This document shows positions 1 to 7,125 of a stretch of 64,000 nt of DNA, in pieces. Under the pieces are notes generated by a model. The model searched no databases. It was not told the DNA's origin and worked only from the letters and a program-made list of their open reading frames with translations. Within the stretch, counting starts at the first letter, position 1, and each line of letters begins with the position of its first letter. Origin of the DNA: Spirochaetaceae bacterium (GTDB taxonomy: Bacteria > Spirochaetota > Spirochaetia > Treponematales > Breznakiellaceae); the NCBI GenBank assembly GCA_031281945.1, contig JAITER010000083.1:1-64000 (forward strand), read 5' to 3'. The position numbers and the translations under genes are program-made.

Positions 1-101
1 AATATGACTTTTGCAAGGTTTGCCGGAAGCCGAATCACACGGCTTACGGCATGGAAAACATGGAGCTTTTTTCGCTTTGATGCGCAAGTGATAGGAGCGG
101 G

Positions 102-140
102 AATTACACATAAATCCGCTTGGCGGATTTATGTGTAATT
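102..140. repeat. Perfect 18-bp inverted repeat, 3-nt loop
   Basis: Arms 102-119 and 123-140 are exact reverse complements around a TTG loop. The stem is not GC-rich and neither side has a clear T-run, so it is not an obvious terminator. The first 226 bases of the window otherwise show no convincing gene; this could be the edge of a dispersed repeat or a weak bidirectional terminator for the leftward gene that ends at 227. Confidence 0.6.
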
Positions 141-226
141 TGAGCGGAAAGCGCGGTTTTTGCGCAGCAAAAATGCGCCCTGCCAAAAAAACGGCGTTAA
201 ACCATTCGCTTACGGTCTGCTCCAAG

Positions 227-1072
227 CTAGGAGCTTATTGTAATTACAAAGCCCGTTGCCGCGCGAAAAAGAAAACCTTCCAGCGGAAGAGGGGTTTCAT
301 CATTTAAAAGAACCATCGTTTCGCCTTCCACGTACCAGTATAGATTGCGGCCAAAATTAAAACCAAGCCGCATCCCTCCAAAAACAGCGGAAAAGTCGCT
401 TTTTGTAGTGGAAAGAATAATATTTTCATATATAGCCCGCCCCGTAATAACGCCTGAATCAATGCGTATGGTAAACGGGGCGTTTTTTCCGTATATATCC
501 AAACGCCCGAATATTTTATTGCGCGTAAAATCTTTGAACATGGTGTTTGTTTCAATTATTGAAATAGTCCTAAATTCAGCCCTTGCGCTCGCTATTATGT
601 TATAAAGCCAAAATCCGGCTTCCACGTCCATCATTGCGATGGTGCGGTTGCCGGCTATCTCGGTGAAGGCGCCGATGCTTGACGAATACTTTAAAGAAGC
701 GAAAGCCACATCGGGGGCGGTGAATCCAAAGCCTATCACCAGGCCTCTGTCCATACGGCTGAACTCTGGGGCGGGGCTTTCAAAAAAAAATCCCACGTCT
801 ATGTTAAACGCCCTGAAAGTGAAGCCCAAGCCTAAGTTAATCATGTAATCCATAAGAGGGTCTATTTCGTAGGAAATACTGTAATCAAACACCCTGCCAA
901 AAAAACCCTTAAACGCCGCTTTCGTGAAAATTAAGTCTTCAACCGCTGGGCTCGCGTCTGAAGCGGACTTGTCGAAAAAAGAATGATCCACGCCGCCGCT
1001 TACGCTTATAATTTGCGAATAAGCAAAAAAAGGAATTAAGAAAAAAAATAAAAGAAAAAAACGCCGGTTCAC
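227..1072 (-). CDS. Secreted, probable outer-membrane beta-barrel-like protein
   Basis: A 281-residue protein with a clear signal peptide at residues 1-19 (basic MNRR, a Phe/Leu-rich core, then FAYSQ). The rest alternates aromatic and polar residues in short stretches with frequent Gly and Asn, and it ends in an aromatic/hydrophobic strand (GFVITISS), which is what outer-membrane beta-barrels of spirochaetes look like. No named family is recognised. The start is GTG and I see no good Shine-Dalgarno ahead of it, so the exact start is uncertain. It stands alone, divergent from the nucleotidyltransferase gene at 1220. The periplasmic or outer-membrane location is well supported by the signal peptide; the barrel is inference. 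Confidence 0.65.
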   Translation of the reverse strand: MNRRFFLLFFFLIPFFAYSQIISVSGGVDHSFFDKSASDASPAVEDLIFTKAAFKGFFGRVFDYSISYEIDPLMDYMINLGLGFTFRAFNIDVGFFFESPAPEFSRMDRGLVIGFGFTAPDVAFASLKYSSSIGAFTEIAGNRTIAMMDVEAGFWLYNIIASARAEFRTISIIETNTMFKDFTRNKIFGRLDIYGKNAPFTIRIDSGVITGRAIYENIILSTTKSDFSAVFGGMRLGFNFGRNLYWYVEGETMVLLNDETPLPLEGFLFRAATGFVITISS

Positions 1073-1219
1073 GAGGTGATTTTAACGGTTACCCGCCGCG
1101 CGCGCAATGTACGCCGGTTGCGGCGGGTGTTTTGGGCTATGGGGGTAGCGGCGAATTTTAACTATCGTGTATAATGAGCAGTTTTATTTAAAACTATTAA
1201 TTATTTTAATGGAGTTGAC

Positions 1220-2092
1220 ATGGAATTAAACGCTATTGTAAATGAATTTCGCGCTGATAAAAATCAGGTTGATTTTTTACGGAACGTCGCCCAATCTATC
1301 GGAAATATTGTTAAAAACAACAGCAATTATTTGGTAAGGGTGAAAAAAACCGCGCACGCGGGCTCGGTGTATAAAAATACGCTCCTTAAAAACCATTTGG
1401 AAGTTGATTGCGTTTATATTTTGGAACGCGGTTACGGATTGCCTTTGTATGGTATGCTAATGGAAATAGAGAACATTTTAAAATGGAATCTTCCCGCTGG
1501 AACGCGATTTAAAAAAAACACGCATTCAATATCAATTGAATTGGAAAGAAAAATCGGCCGCGTCAACGTCGACGTTCTGGCGGCGTATGAAGTTAACAGC
1601 CCGTTGCAGATGATGGAAGTTAGAAATCACGACGCTTATTACGGTTCAACAGCTTTATTCAATAAAAAATATTTTAACAATATGACTAGAATCTACCCGC
1701 GTTTTTCTGATTTGGTTCTTTTGCTTAAGCTGTGGAAAGATTCCCGCTCAATCCCGCTTAATGCCTGTATGCTGGAATTAATAGCCGCAGAAGCCGTGAG
1801 CCGCACAAGAGAAGGCGAGGATTTTTCGTTTTTTCTTGAAATGTGCTTTAGAACCATGCAGTCTTTCGCCTCCGGCGGTCCGGTAGAACCCGTGTATTGG
1901 GATGAATATTTAGACGGCGCGGATATAGATTGCAGTTACGGCCAAAACGGGTTGTTGATGATAGACCCCGCTGATCCAAACGAAAATTTAGCGAAAGATA
2001 TTTCCACGCAAGATATAAACTACATAAAATCGCAGGCGTCCAAGGCGGCGTGTTTTATGCGCAAAGGTGAATATAGTTTTTTATACAGCTGA
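1220..2092 (+). CDS. OAS/CD-NTase-like nucleotidyltransferase
   Basis: A 290-residue enzyme of the polymerase-beta nucleotidyltransferase superfamily. The catalytic signature is visible: G48-S49, T54, then E61-V-D63 as the first metal-binding pair, and a third acidic residue at D118 in a VNVDVL strand. The C-terminal half has a helical block (SDLVLLLKLWKD, then LELIAAEAV) like the helical domain of 2'-5' oligoadenylate synthases and bacterial CD-NTases. A GGAG box lies 5 nt before the ATG and a TATAAT element sits at 1170-1175. In bacteria such enzymes often make cyclic or linear oligonucleotide signals in CBASS defence, but no effector, Cap2/Cap3 or ubiquitin-like partner is next to it: the next gene converges on it. 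A role in tRNA or antibiotic modification is not excluded. Family call is good; function is open. Confidence 0.7.
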   Translation: MELNAIVNEFRADKNQVDFLRNVAQSIGNIVKNNSNYLVRVKKTAHAGSVYKNTLLKNHLEVDCVYILERGYGLPLYGMLMEIENILKWNLPAGTRFKKNTHSISIELERKIGRVNVDVLAAYEVNSPLQMMEVRNHDAYYGSTALFNKKYFNNMTRIYPRFSDLVLLLKLWKDSRSIPLNACMLELIAAEAVSRTREGEDFSFFLEMCFRTMQSFASGGPVEPVYWDEYLDGADIDCSYGQNGLLMIDPADPNENLAKDISTQDINYIKSQASKAACFMRKGEYSFLYS

Positions 2093-2146
2093 AATTAGGC
2101 GCCGGAAGCCGCCGGGATTGCGGCGCCGGTTGAAAAACTTACGGCG

Positions 2147-2187
2147 CGGCTACGCAACCACGGTTTCCGGCGCAGGTTGCGTAGCCG
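2147..2187. terminator. 13-bp hairpin between converging genes
   Basis: Arms 2147-2159 and 2175-2187 are perfect complements with a 15-nt loop. It lies between the end of the nucleotidyltransferase gene and the end of the converging hypothetical gene, so a shared terminator is the simplest reading, although no T-run follows. Confidence 0.4.
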
Positions 2188-2215
2188 CCGCCTACGAACG
2201 GCTCAAACCCAAGCA

Positions 2216-2228
2216 GGGGGGGGGGGGG
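2216..2228. repeat. G13 homopolymer tract
   Basis: Thirteen consecutive G (C on the minus strand) directly abut the stop codon of the leftward gene (stop at 2231-2229). Because the stop comes first, changes in tract length cannot alter that protein. It resembles the G15 tract inside the glycosyltransferase gene near 28.66 kb, but here no reading frame depends on it. Confidence 0.9.
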
Positions 2229-2927
2229 CTAAAGCTCATCCGGCGTATACAACCCTGTTTTTGTAAGAACAAGCGGTCTTTTTTCATGGTAGCGTCTTTG
2301 TAAAAATGGAAGGGCCGCTTTTATGTCTTTTTCAAATTCCGCCTGGTCTTCCTGGCGTATGATGTAAAAATTTTTCACTTGGCCGTCTGCGGACGTTACT
2401 TTATACGTCCTGCATTTACCGCCGCCGCCTAATTTTTCTTTAACGTTAAAAACGGCGTTTATCATAATCTGTTGAAATTCCGCCTTAATTTCTTTTCGGC
2501 GCCTTTTTTCCCAGTCGCTTTCCGATTCGCCATTTTGACGCTTCGCCTTTTTTAAAAAGGCGAAGAAATCTTTTTCTTTGGGAAGCGGTGAAAAATCACC
2601 CCACTTGCCTATTCCGACGGTTGAACTGGCGCTTTTCTTTTTGGATTCCGCCAAGTTTTCTAAATCTTCCACCGTGTAATCCTCAAAATCAATATCGCGG
2701 TCTTCCGGCAAAGAGCCTATCTCCAAATAACCGCATGAAGCTATTGAATAGTCGCGCACCGTTTCACAGACTGAGCAAATTATTTTTCCGCTTTCTATTT
2801 TATTTTCACCCGCTTCCCGCGCAACTGGAACCACTATGGATTTTTCCACCATTTCGCCGCAGGTTGCGCAATAAAATTTCACCGTAATTTTCGCGGTTGA
2901 CCCTAAGTTAAATTCATGAAGTATCAT
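2229..2927 (-). CDS. Hypothetical protein with two CxxC pairs
   Basis: A 232-residue soluble protein of unknown function. The N-terminal 60 residues hold two zinc-ribbon-like pairs, CATC near residue 20 and CSVC near residue 52. A charged middle part follows (WEKRRRKEIKAEF) and then a basic Gly-rich stretch (KEKLGGGGKCRTYKV). There is no signal peptide and no membrane segment. It lies 33 nt downstream of flhG on the same strand and is probably co-transcribed with flhF-flhG, so a link to flagellar assembly or cell-pole function is possible but unproven. I do not recognise the family. Confidence 0.65.
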   Translation of the reverse strand: MILHEFNLGSTAKITVKFYCATCGEMVEKSIVVPVAREAGENKIESGKIICSVCETVRDYSIASCGYLEIGSLPEDRDIDFEDYTVEDLENLAESKKKSASSTVGIGKWGDFSPLPKEKDFFAFLKKAKRQNGESESDWEKRRRKEIKAEFQQIMINAVFNVKEKLGGGGKCRTYKVTSADGQVKNFYIIRQEDQAEFEKDIKAALPFLQRRYHEKRPLVLTKTGLYTPDEL

Positions 2928-2960
2928 AAAATTATTTTACGCTTTAGTTTATCCCGTTTT

Positions 2961-3851
2961 CTAATCCCCGGAGAATATACGCTTTAACATCCCGCCGAAT
3001 CCGGCCCCCCGGATTTCCGTTTTTTCCAGCCGGCCTACAATGTGTTGTATGCACTGCGACGCTTTGCATCTGGGGGTTTCCACGGAAAAGGGCTTTTGAC
3101 GCAAAACGGCCTGCACAACTGATTCATCTTCGTACACAAAACCTAAATATTCAAGTTTTACATTTAAAAATTGTTGAACCACTTTAATTAGTTTGTCCGC
3201 CACCTTGTTCGCCTCGCCGGCGTTGGCGACGCGGTTTACAATCAAATTTATTCCCATTTCCGCGTTGTCTATTTTGGTGGCTATTATTTTAATGATGCCG
3301 TAAGCGTCCGTTATAGCCGTAGGCTCCTTGTTCGTTACGATCACCACATCATCGGCGGGAACTGTAAAATCTATAACATTATCCGAAACTCCGGCCCCCG
3401 TATCCAAGATGATGATGTCGAAACTGGCCAGCGTCTGCATCTCTTCTATAAAGCCCTGGCGTTCTTCCGCCATCATATTCGCTATTTCGGAAAAACCGGA
3501 AGCTCCGCCTATAAAAGAAATGCCGTAAGGAGTTTCCACCAAAATTTCCTTCATCTTTTTTTGTTTGCGTATAACATGAAGCAGATTATATTTTGGAATT
3601 GCGTTAAGCATAATATTTACGTTGGAAAGACCTAGGTCGACGTCCATAACCACTACTTTTTTGCCCATGCGCGCGTACGAAATAGCCATATTTACGGATA
3701 TGTTCGTTTTACCGACGCCGCCTTTTCCGCTGGCTACAGTGATAATCCGCGTCTTTTTGATTTCTCTTTGGAGAGAGCCCCCCTGCGGCGCGGACGTGGA
3801 GCCGCCTTTTTTTTTCATCATTTCGCGTAATTCTTCGGCTTGATCTTCCAT
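2961..3851 (-). CDS. flhG: FlhG (FleN/YlxH), MinD-like ATPase controlling flagella
   Basis: A MinD/ParA-family ATPase that sets flagellar number and placement and acts with the GTPase FlhF. The N-terminus carries DQAEELREMM, the DQAxxLR element known to stimulate FlhF GTPase activity. A deviant Walker A follows (SGKGGVGKT, about residues 42-50), then VVVMDVDLGLSN with the switch aspartates around 71-73, and IIILDTGAG as Walker B. The length of about 296 residues is normal. I take the ATG at 3851, which overlaps the flhF stop as TGATG; a GTG one codon upstream (3854) is possible. Tight coupling behind flhF is the arrangement seen in spirochaetes and many polar flagellates. Confidence 0.93.
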   Translation of the reverse strand: MEDQAEELREMMKKKGGSTSAPQGGSLQREIKKTRIITVASGKGGVGKTNISVNMAISYARMGKKVVVMDVDLGLSNVNIMLNAIPKYNLLHVIRKQKKMKEILVETPYGISFIGGASGFSEIANMMAEERQGFIEEMQTLASFDIIILDTGAGVSDNVIDFTVPADDVVIVTNKEPTAITDAYGIIKIIATKIDNAEMGINLIVNRVANAGEANKVADKLIKVVQQFLNVKLEYLGFVYEDESVVQAVLRQKPFSVETPRCKASQCIQHIVGRLEKTEIRGAGFGGMLKRIFSGD

Positions 3852-5095
3852 CACTTAACTCCAAAACGTTTTTCCAAACGGTCTCTATTCGCTTCAAAAC
3901 CGTCCAGATTAATCAATAACCGGATGGGATTCGCTTTTTGTAAATAACGGGGAACTCCTTGACCGTCCGCTATATACGCTATTGATTTTCCAAGTTCAGA
4001 AAGCGCGCTTATCACGTTTCCGGCGCGCATGGTTTCATCCAATTTGGTTATAATTACGGAACTGTAAGCGAAAATTTCGAACTGTTTTAATATTGAAACC
4101 ATATCAGGCGCCTTGGTCGCGGCGGACATGGCTAAAAAATACTCCGCCTTGCTTCCGCAGGCGTCCAGCATCTTTTTCATGTAAGCTAGCTCCGCGCCGT
4201 CCCGCGGGCTTCTTCCCACGGTGTCGACGATTATAACTTCCGCGCTTTCACCCATAAGGGCGATTGTTCTTTTAAGATCCGCGTCGTCCCGGGCCAGTTC
4301 GCATGGAATTCTTATTGTATCCGCGAATTTCTGAAGCTGCTCAATAGCCCCCAGCCTAAACTGGTCTATAGTTATAAGGGCCGTGTTAAAATTCCGGCCC
4401 AGGCCGTAATCCGCGCCAAAAACAAAACGCGCCGCAAGCTTCGCGACCGTGGTCGTCTTGCCGACGCCGGTAGGCCCGACAATTACGATAATGCGCGGGA
4501 ATTTGTAATGCTTTTCTTCACTATAAATACGAATTTCATCGCCAGCGCGTTCCAAAACCAGCTGTTCAAGTTCATCGTAGTCGTTAAGCGTGTCGTAAGG
4601 CGTCTCTTTTTTTAGTTTATCAAGCATTTTTTTACGAAATGAAGGTAAAAAATCATTTTGTTCCAGCAAGGCTTCTATGCGCTTTATATTTTCGTTTTCG
4701 GGCTTTTCCGGCGCGTTCTGCGGCATTTCGTCCAACTTTTCGCGCAAACCCTTTACTTCCGCCAAAATTTGAGTGATTTTTGGGTCGGCGCCCGTTATTT
4801 GCTGCGACTTAGCGAGTATTTTTTCTTTTTCGCCTAAAAACAAGTCTTCTTCAGGGGGTTTTTGCGCCGGATTTTTATTATATATCCCAAAAGCGTATTT
4901 TGATAAATCAGGATCAGGCATTAAATAACAGGTTAATTCAACATAATCTTTTTTAAAAAAACCCAAAAAACCGTTGGTTTTTTTATCCAGCGTACGAACT
5001 ACTTTTATATTTTTACCGTATAGTTCCCTGGCGCGCAAAAGGCATTCTTCCTGACTCGCGCCCTGTATTGTAAACACGCCGTTTTCTATACCCAT
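3851..5095 (-). CDS. flhF: FlhF, SRP-type GTPase of flagellar assembly
   Basis: A 414-residue GTPase of the SRP/FtsY class that places flagella at the cell pole. It has the FlhF-type basic N-terminal region (residues 1-60), a long charged linker (about 75-165), a short N domain and the G domain. The P-loop GPTGVGKTTTVAKL is at about 207-220, DTVGRSPRD gives the G3 region, and TKLDET is the G4 motif. The C-terminal ending FEANRDRLEKRFGVK overlaps the next gene by one base. The ATG at 5095 is preceded by no strong Shine-Dalgarno. The upstream flagellar export gene flhA, common in this position, is not in the window. Confidence 0.93.
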   Translation of the reverse strand: MGIENGVFTIQGASQEECLLRARELYGKNIKVVRTLDKKTNGFLGFFKKDYVELTCYLMPDPDLSKYAFGIYNKNPAQKPPEEDLFLGEKEKILAKSQQITGADPKITQILAEVKGLREKLDEMPQNAPEKPENENIKRIEALLEQNDFLPSFRKKMLDKLKKETPYDTLNDYDELEQLVLERAGDEIRIYSEEKHYKFPRIIVIVGPTGVGKTTTVAKLAARFVFGADYGLGRNFNTALITIDQFRLGAIEQLQKFADTIRIPCELARDDADLKRTIALMGESAEVIIVDTVGRSPRDGAELAYMKKMLDACGSKAEYFLAMSAATKAPDMVSILKQFEIFAYSSVIITKLDETMRAGNVISALSELGKSIAYIADGQGVPRYLQKANPIRLLINLDGFEANRDRLEKRFGVK

Positions 5096-5457
5096 GTTGA
5101 TTTTTCCATATATCAGAATTTTAGACTAATCTAAAAAAACTATATCATCAAGATAGATTCTCTTTTTATCCGTGAACGCGCTTTTTTTTGTTAAAACCGG
5201 CGCCGCGCGGCCTTAAGACTTTTCGCCGTAAAACGAGCCGCTTTCCGCAAGAGCCGCATTTAAAGCCGAAAACCATGCGGGAAGCGGCGGGGTCTGTTGG
5301 GCGCGAATTCCTGTTTTTCGCTGTTTTAAAACGCCGTTTTTTGGAGGGGCCGCGGTAGCTTGAAATTGAAGGCGGACGGCGCTATATTTGCTTTCATTCA
5401 AAGTATGTTCGCAAAGCGTCCGGTTTTGCGGGCGACTCTATTTAGGAGCCTAAAATT
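5096..5457. other. Intergenic region between divergent flhF and ATPase genes
   Basis: Promoters for both divergent genes must lie here. A leftward open frame of about 62 codons (5401-5213) has no ribosome-binding site and no coherent composition, and I do not call it a gene. An AGGAG box at 5443-5447 serves the rightward gene. Confidence 0.5.
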
Positions 5458-6159
5458 ATGGTAAAAAACGAGCTGATTCAACGCAGTCCGGTAAGGATTT
5501 TGGAAAAAGCTATGCATGGAAGCTTAAAACCGGGTGAAATGGGAGTTGTAGCCGGGCCGTCCGGGCTGGGCAAAACTTCGGTTTTGGTTCAAATAGCGCT
5601 CGATAAATTATTTCAAGACAAAAAAGTTATACACATATCGTTTACGCCAAACGCCGATTTTGTTTTGGATTGGTATTCCATTGTGTTCAATGAACTTATA
5701 AATAAAAAAAACGTGGAAAACGCGGGCGCTCTTAAAGAACAGCTCGCCGCGAACCGCATCCTTATGAACTTTAGCCAAACAGGGGTTGATTCGGACGTAA
5801 TCCGCAAAAGCCTTCATTCCATGATAGTGGAAGGCGGTTATAAAGCCGAAACAATCATAATAGACGGCTTTGATTTTTCCACTCCCAGTTACGAACGCAT
5901 TAAAAGTTTTAAAGATTTTATACAAGAAAGAGGGATTTCGGCCTGGTACAGTTGCGCCGTCACCGAAACAGCCCGCCCCGGAGAAAAAACCATACATCCT
6001 TATATAAAAGACCTGGAAGAAATTTTTGACTGCATAGTCGACATAGACTCAAAAGCCGGCCATCTGGAGCTTTCTGTAGTTAAAAGCCGCAAAGAAACTG
6101 AAAACGCCGGGCGTCCCGTTAAACTTGACCCAAAAACGTTGCTTTTGCTTGATTCTTAA
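5458..6159 (+). CDS. KaiC/RecA-like P-loop ATPase
   Basis: A 233-residue single-domain ATPase. Walker A is GPSGLGKTS at about residues 31-40, followed by the strand VIHISF and a Walker B-like strand with acidic end (TIIIDGFDF, near 135-143), the arrangement of KaiC/RecA/DnaB-type ATPases. It has no second domain, no DNA-binding extension and no membrane segment. A ribosome-binding site (AGGAG, 10 nt before the ATG) supports the start. The gene is monocistronic: a hairpin follows its stop at 6165-6193. Substrate and role are unknown; circadian or motility-type KaiC homologues are only distant comparisons. Confidence 0.75.
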   Translation: MVKNELIQRSPVRILEKAMHGSLKPGEMGVVAGPSGLGKTSVLVQIALDKLFQDKKVIHISFTPNADFVLDWYSIVFNELINKKNVENAGALKEQLAANRILMNFSQTGVDSDVIRKSLHSMIVEGGYKAETIIIDGFDFSTPSYERIKSFKDFIQERGISAWYSCAVTETARPGEKTIHPYIKDLEEIFDCIVDIDSKAGHLELSVVKSRKETENAGRPVKLDPKTLLLLDS

Positions 6160-6164
6160 AACAA

Positions 6165-6193
6165 CCATTTGAGTTTTTAAAAAACTCAAATGG
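6165..6193 (+). terminator. Hairpin after the KaiC-like ATPase gene
   Basis: CCATTTGAGTTTTT pairs with its complement ending at 6193 around a very short loop, 6 nt after the ATPase stop codon. There is no long T-run on the plus side, so termination strength is unclear. Confidence 0.55.
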
Positions 6194-6235
6194 CCTCCTT
6201 CCAAATTGCATCTTGAAATATGCTTTGTAAGTTGC

Positions 6236-6264
6236 TTGACTTTTCGTCCTTTGTTGTATATTAT
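6236..6264 (+). promoter_or_regulatory. Sigma70-type promoter of candidate small RNA
   Basis: TTGACT (6236-6241), an exact 17-nt spacer and TATTAT (6259-6264) form a near-consensus housekeeping promoter. Its transcript would start near 6271 and run directly into the strong terminator at 6302-6341 without any open frame with a ribosome-binding site. Confidence 0.7.
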
Positions 6265-6270
6265 CGTGGA

Positions 6271-6341
6271 ATACTATTAGGCATAGTAACTACCTCATAC
6301 TAGCCCTTCAATCAGTTTTTCCTGGTTGAAGGGCTTTTTAT
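6271..6341 (+). ncRNA. Candidate small RNA, about 70 nt
   Basis: The stretch lies between a near-consensus promoter and a textbook intrinsic terminator. It contains a first small hairpin (TACTAT and ATAGTA arms near 6272-6288), a single-stranded ACTACCTCAT stretch that could pair with a Shine-Dalgarno, and then the terminator. No matching Rfam family comes to mind (not tmRNA, SRP, 6S or RNase P). It could also be a leader attenuator of the decayed gene that follows. Start and end are estimates. Confidence 0.5.
6302..6341 (+). terminator. Strong rho-independent terminator
   Basis: AGCCCTTCAATCAG (6302-6315) pairs with 6322-6335 through 14 bp including one T-G wobble, loop TTTTTC, and is followed by TTTTATTTAATTTT. 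This is the best intrinsic terminator in the first 30 kb. Confidence 0.85.
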
Positions 6342-6382
6342 TTAATTTTCACCTTCTTTTTATTTTTTTCTGTTAAGCCGCG

Positions 6383-6862
6383 ATGACAACGCTCTTATGT
6401 AAACGCGATAGAAACGTCCTGTTTGGCGGAATACCGGCGGAAGAAGACGATGGGCGGCAGGGGCGGACGGTTTACACGCCGGAAACTCCAGCCGGCGCCA
6501 ATTCCAGGCCGTTATGGAAGCCCGGTACGAAACTTTAGGTGAAGACGCCGGCGCGATTGTTTCGGATATGCGAAACGTTTCAGGCGATTACATGACGGCT
6601 TTGCGGGAAGTTGCGGCGGCTAAAAGCGTCCAAAAAAACGCGGGGGCGAATAGGGCGATTTACGGCTCTTATACAAGCGATAATACAGAACTTTACGGGA
6701 TAGAAGATTTATGGGGAAGCCGCAAGGGTTATAATAGACGCTTATAAAAACAGGGAGTGGAATCTTTTTTCAAAAAGAAGCCGCCGCCATAATTTGCGCC
6801 GAATTCACATTAAACGGCTGTAAAGACTGGGTTTTACCAACCTGCAAAGTTTTTTTTAAGAT
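6383..6862 (+). pseudogene. Decayed gene with a DUF1566-like end
   Basis: Coding-like sequence continues across several frames. One frame from 6383 opens with MTTLLCKRDRN and stops at the TAG near 6536; another runs 6514-6747 (MEARYETLGEDAG to GYNRRL); a frame overlapping its end reads GEAARVIIDAYKNREWN; and a later frame reads EAAAIICAEFTLNGCKDWVLPT before a stop near 6862. The last piece resembles the C-terminal signature of DUF1566/Lcl-type domains (alternating Ala/Leu, then DWxLPT). I read this as one or two genes broken by frameshifts. The 77-codon frame at 6514-6747 could still be expressed but has no ribosome-binding site. Confidence 0.45.
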
Positions 6863-7125
6863 GCTGTAGCTACTGGGCGGGCCGCCCGCCGCCGTTTTTA
6901 ACGGTTTTAATTTTCAATACAACAAGGCTTATTGGCGTCCCGGCGTCAATAAGCGGGCGGTATATACAAGGCTCCGCATCAAATATGGATTTCTTCCCCG
7001 TATGCGGACAGCGCCGCGACGGGCCTTGAGCGTTGTTACGTCCGGCCCTGAGCGTTATTTTTAACGGTTCTCGCCGCGCCTCCGCCGCCCGGCTGGAACG
7101 GCGAAAGCGTTAAACGGAGTTTAAA
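6863..7125. other. Intergenic region downstream of nrdJ, no gene seen
   Basis: GC-rich sequence between the decayed gene and the end of nrdJ. Short repeated words such as TTGAGCGTT are present, but there is no open frame with coding character and no clear terminator. Confidence 0.4.

Noticed and set aside
5213-5401. 62-codon leftward frame between flhF and the ATPase gene
   Set aside because: No ribosome-binding site and no coherent protein character.
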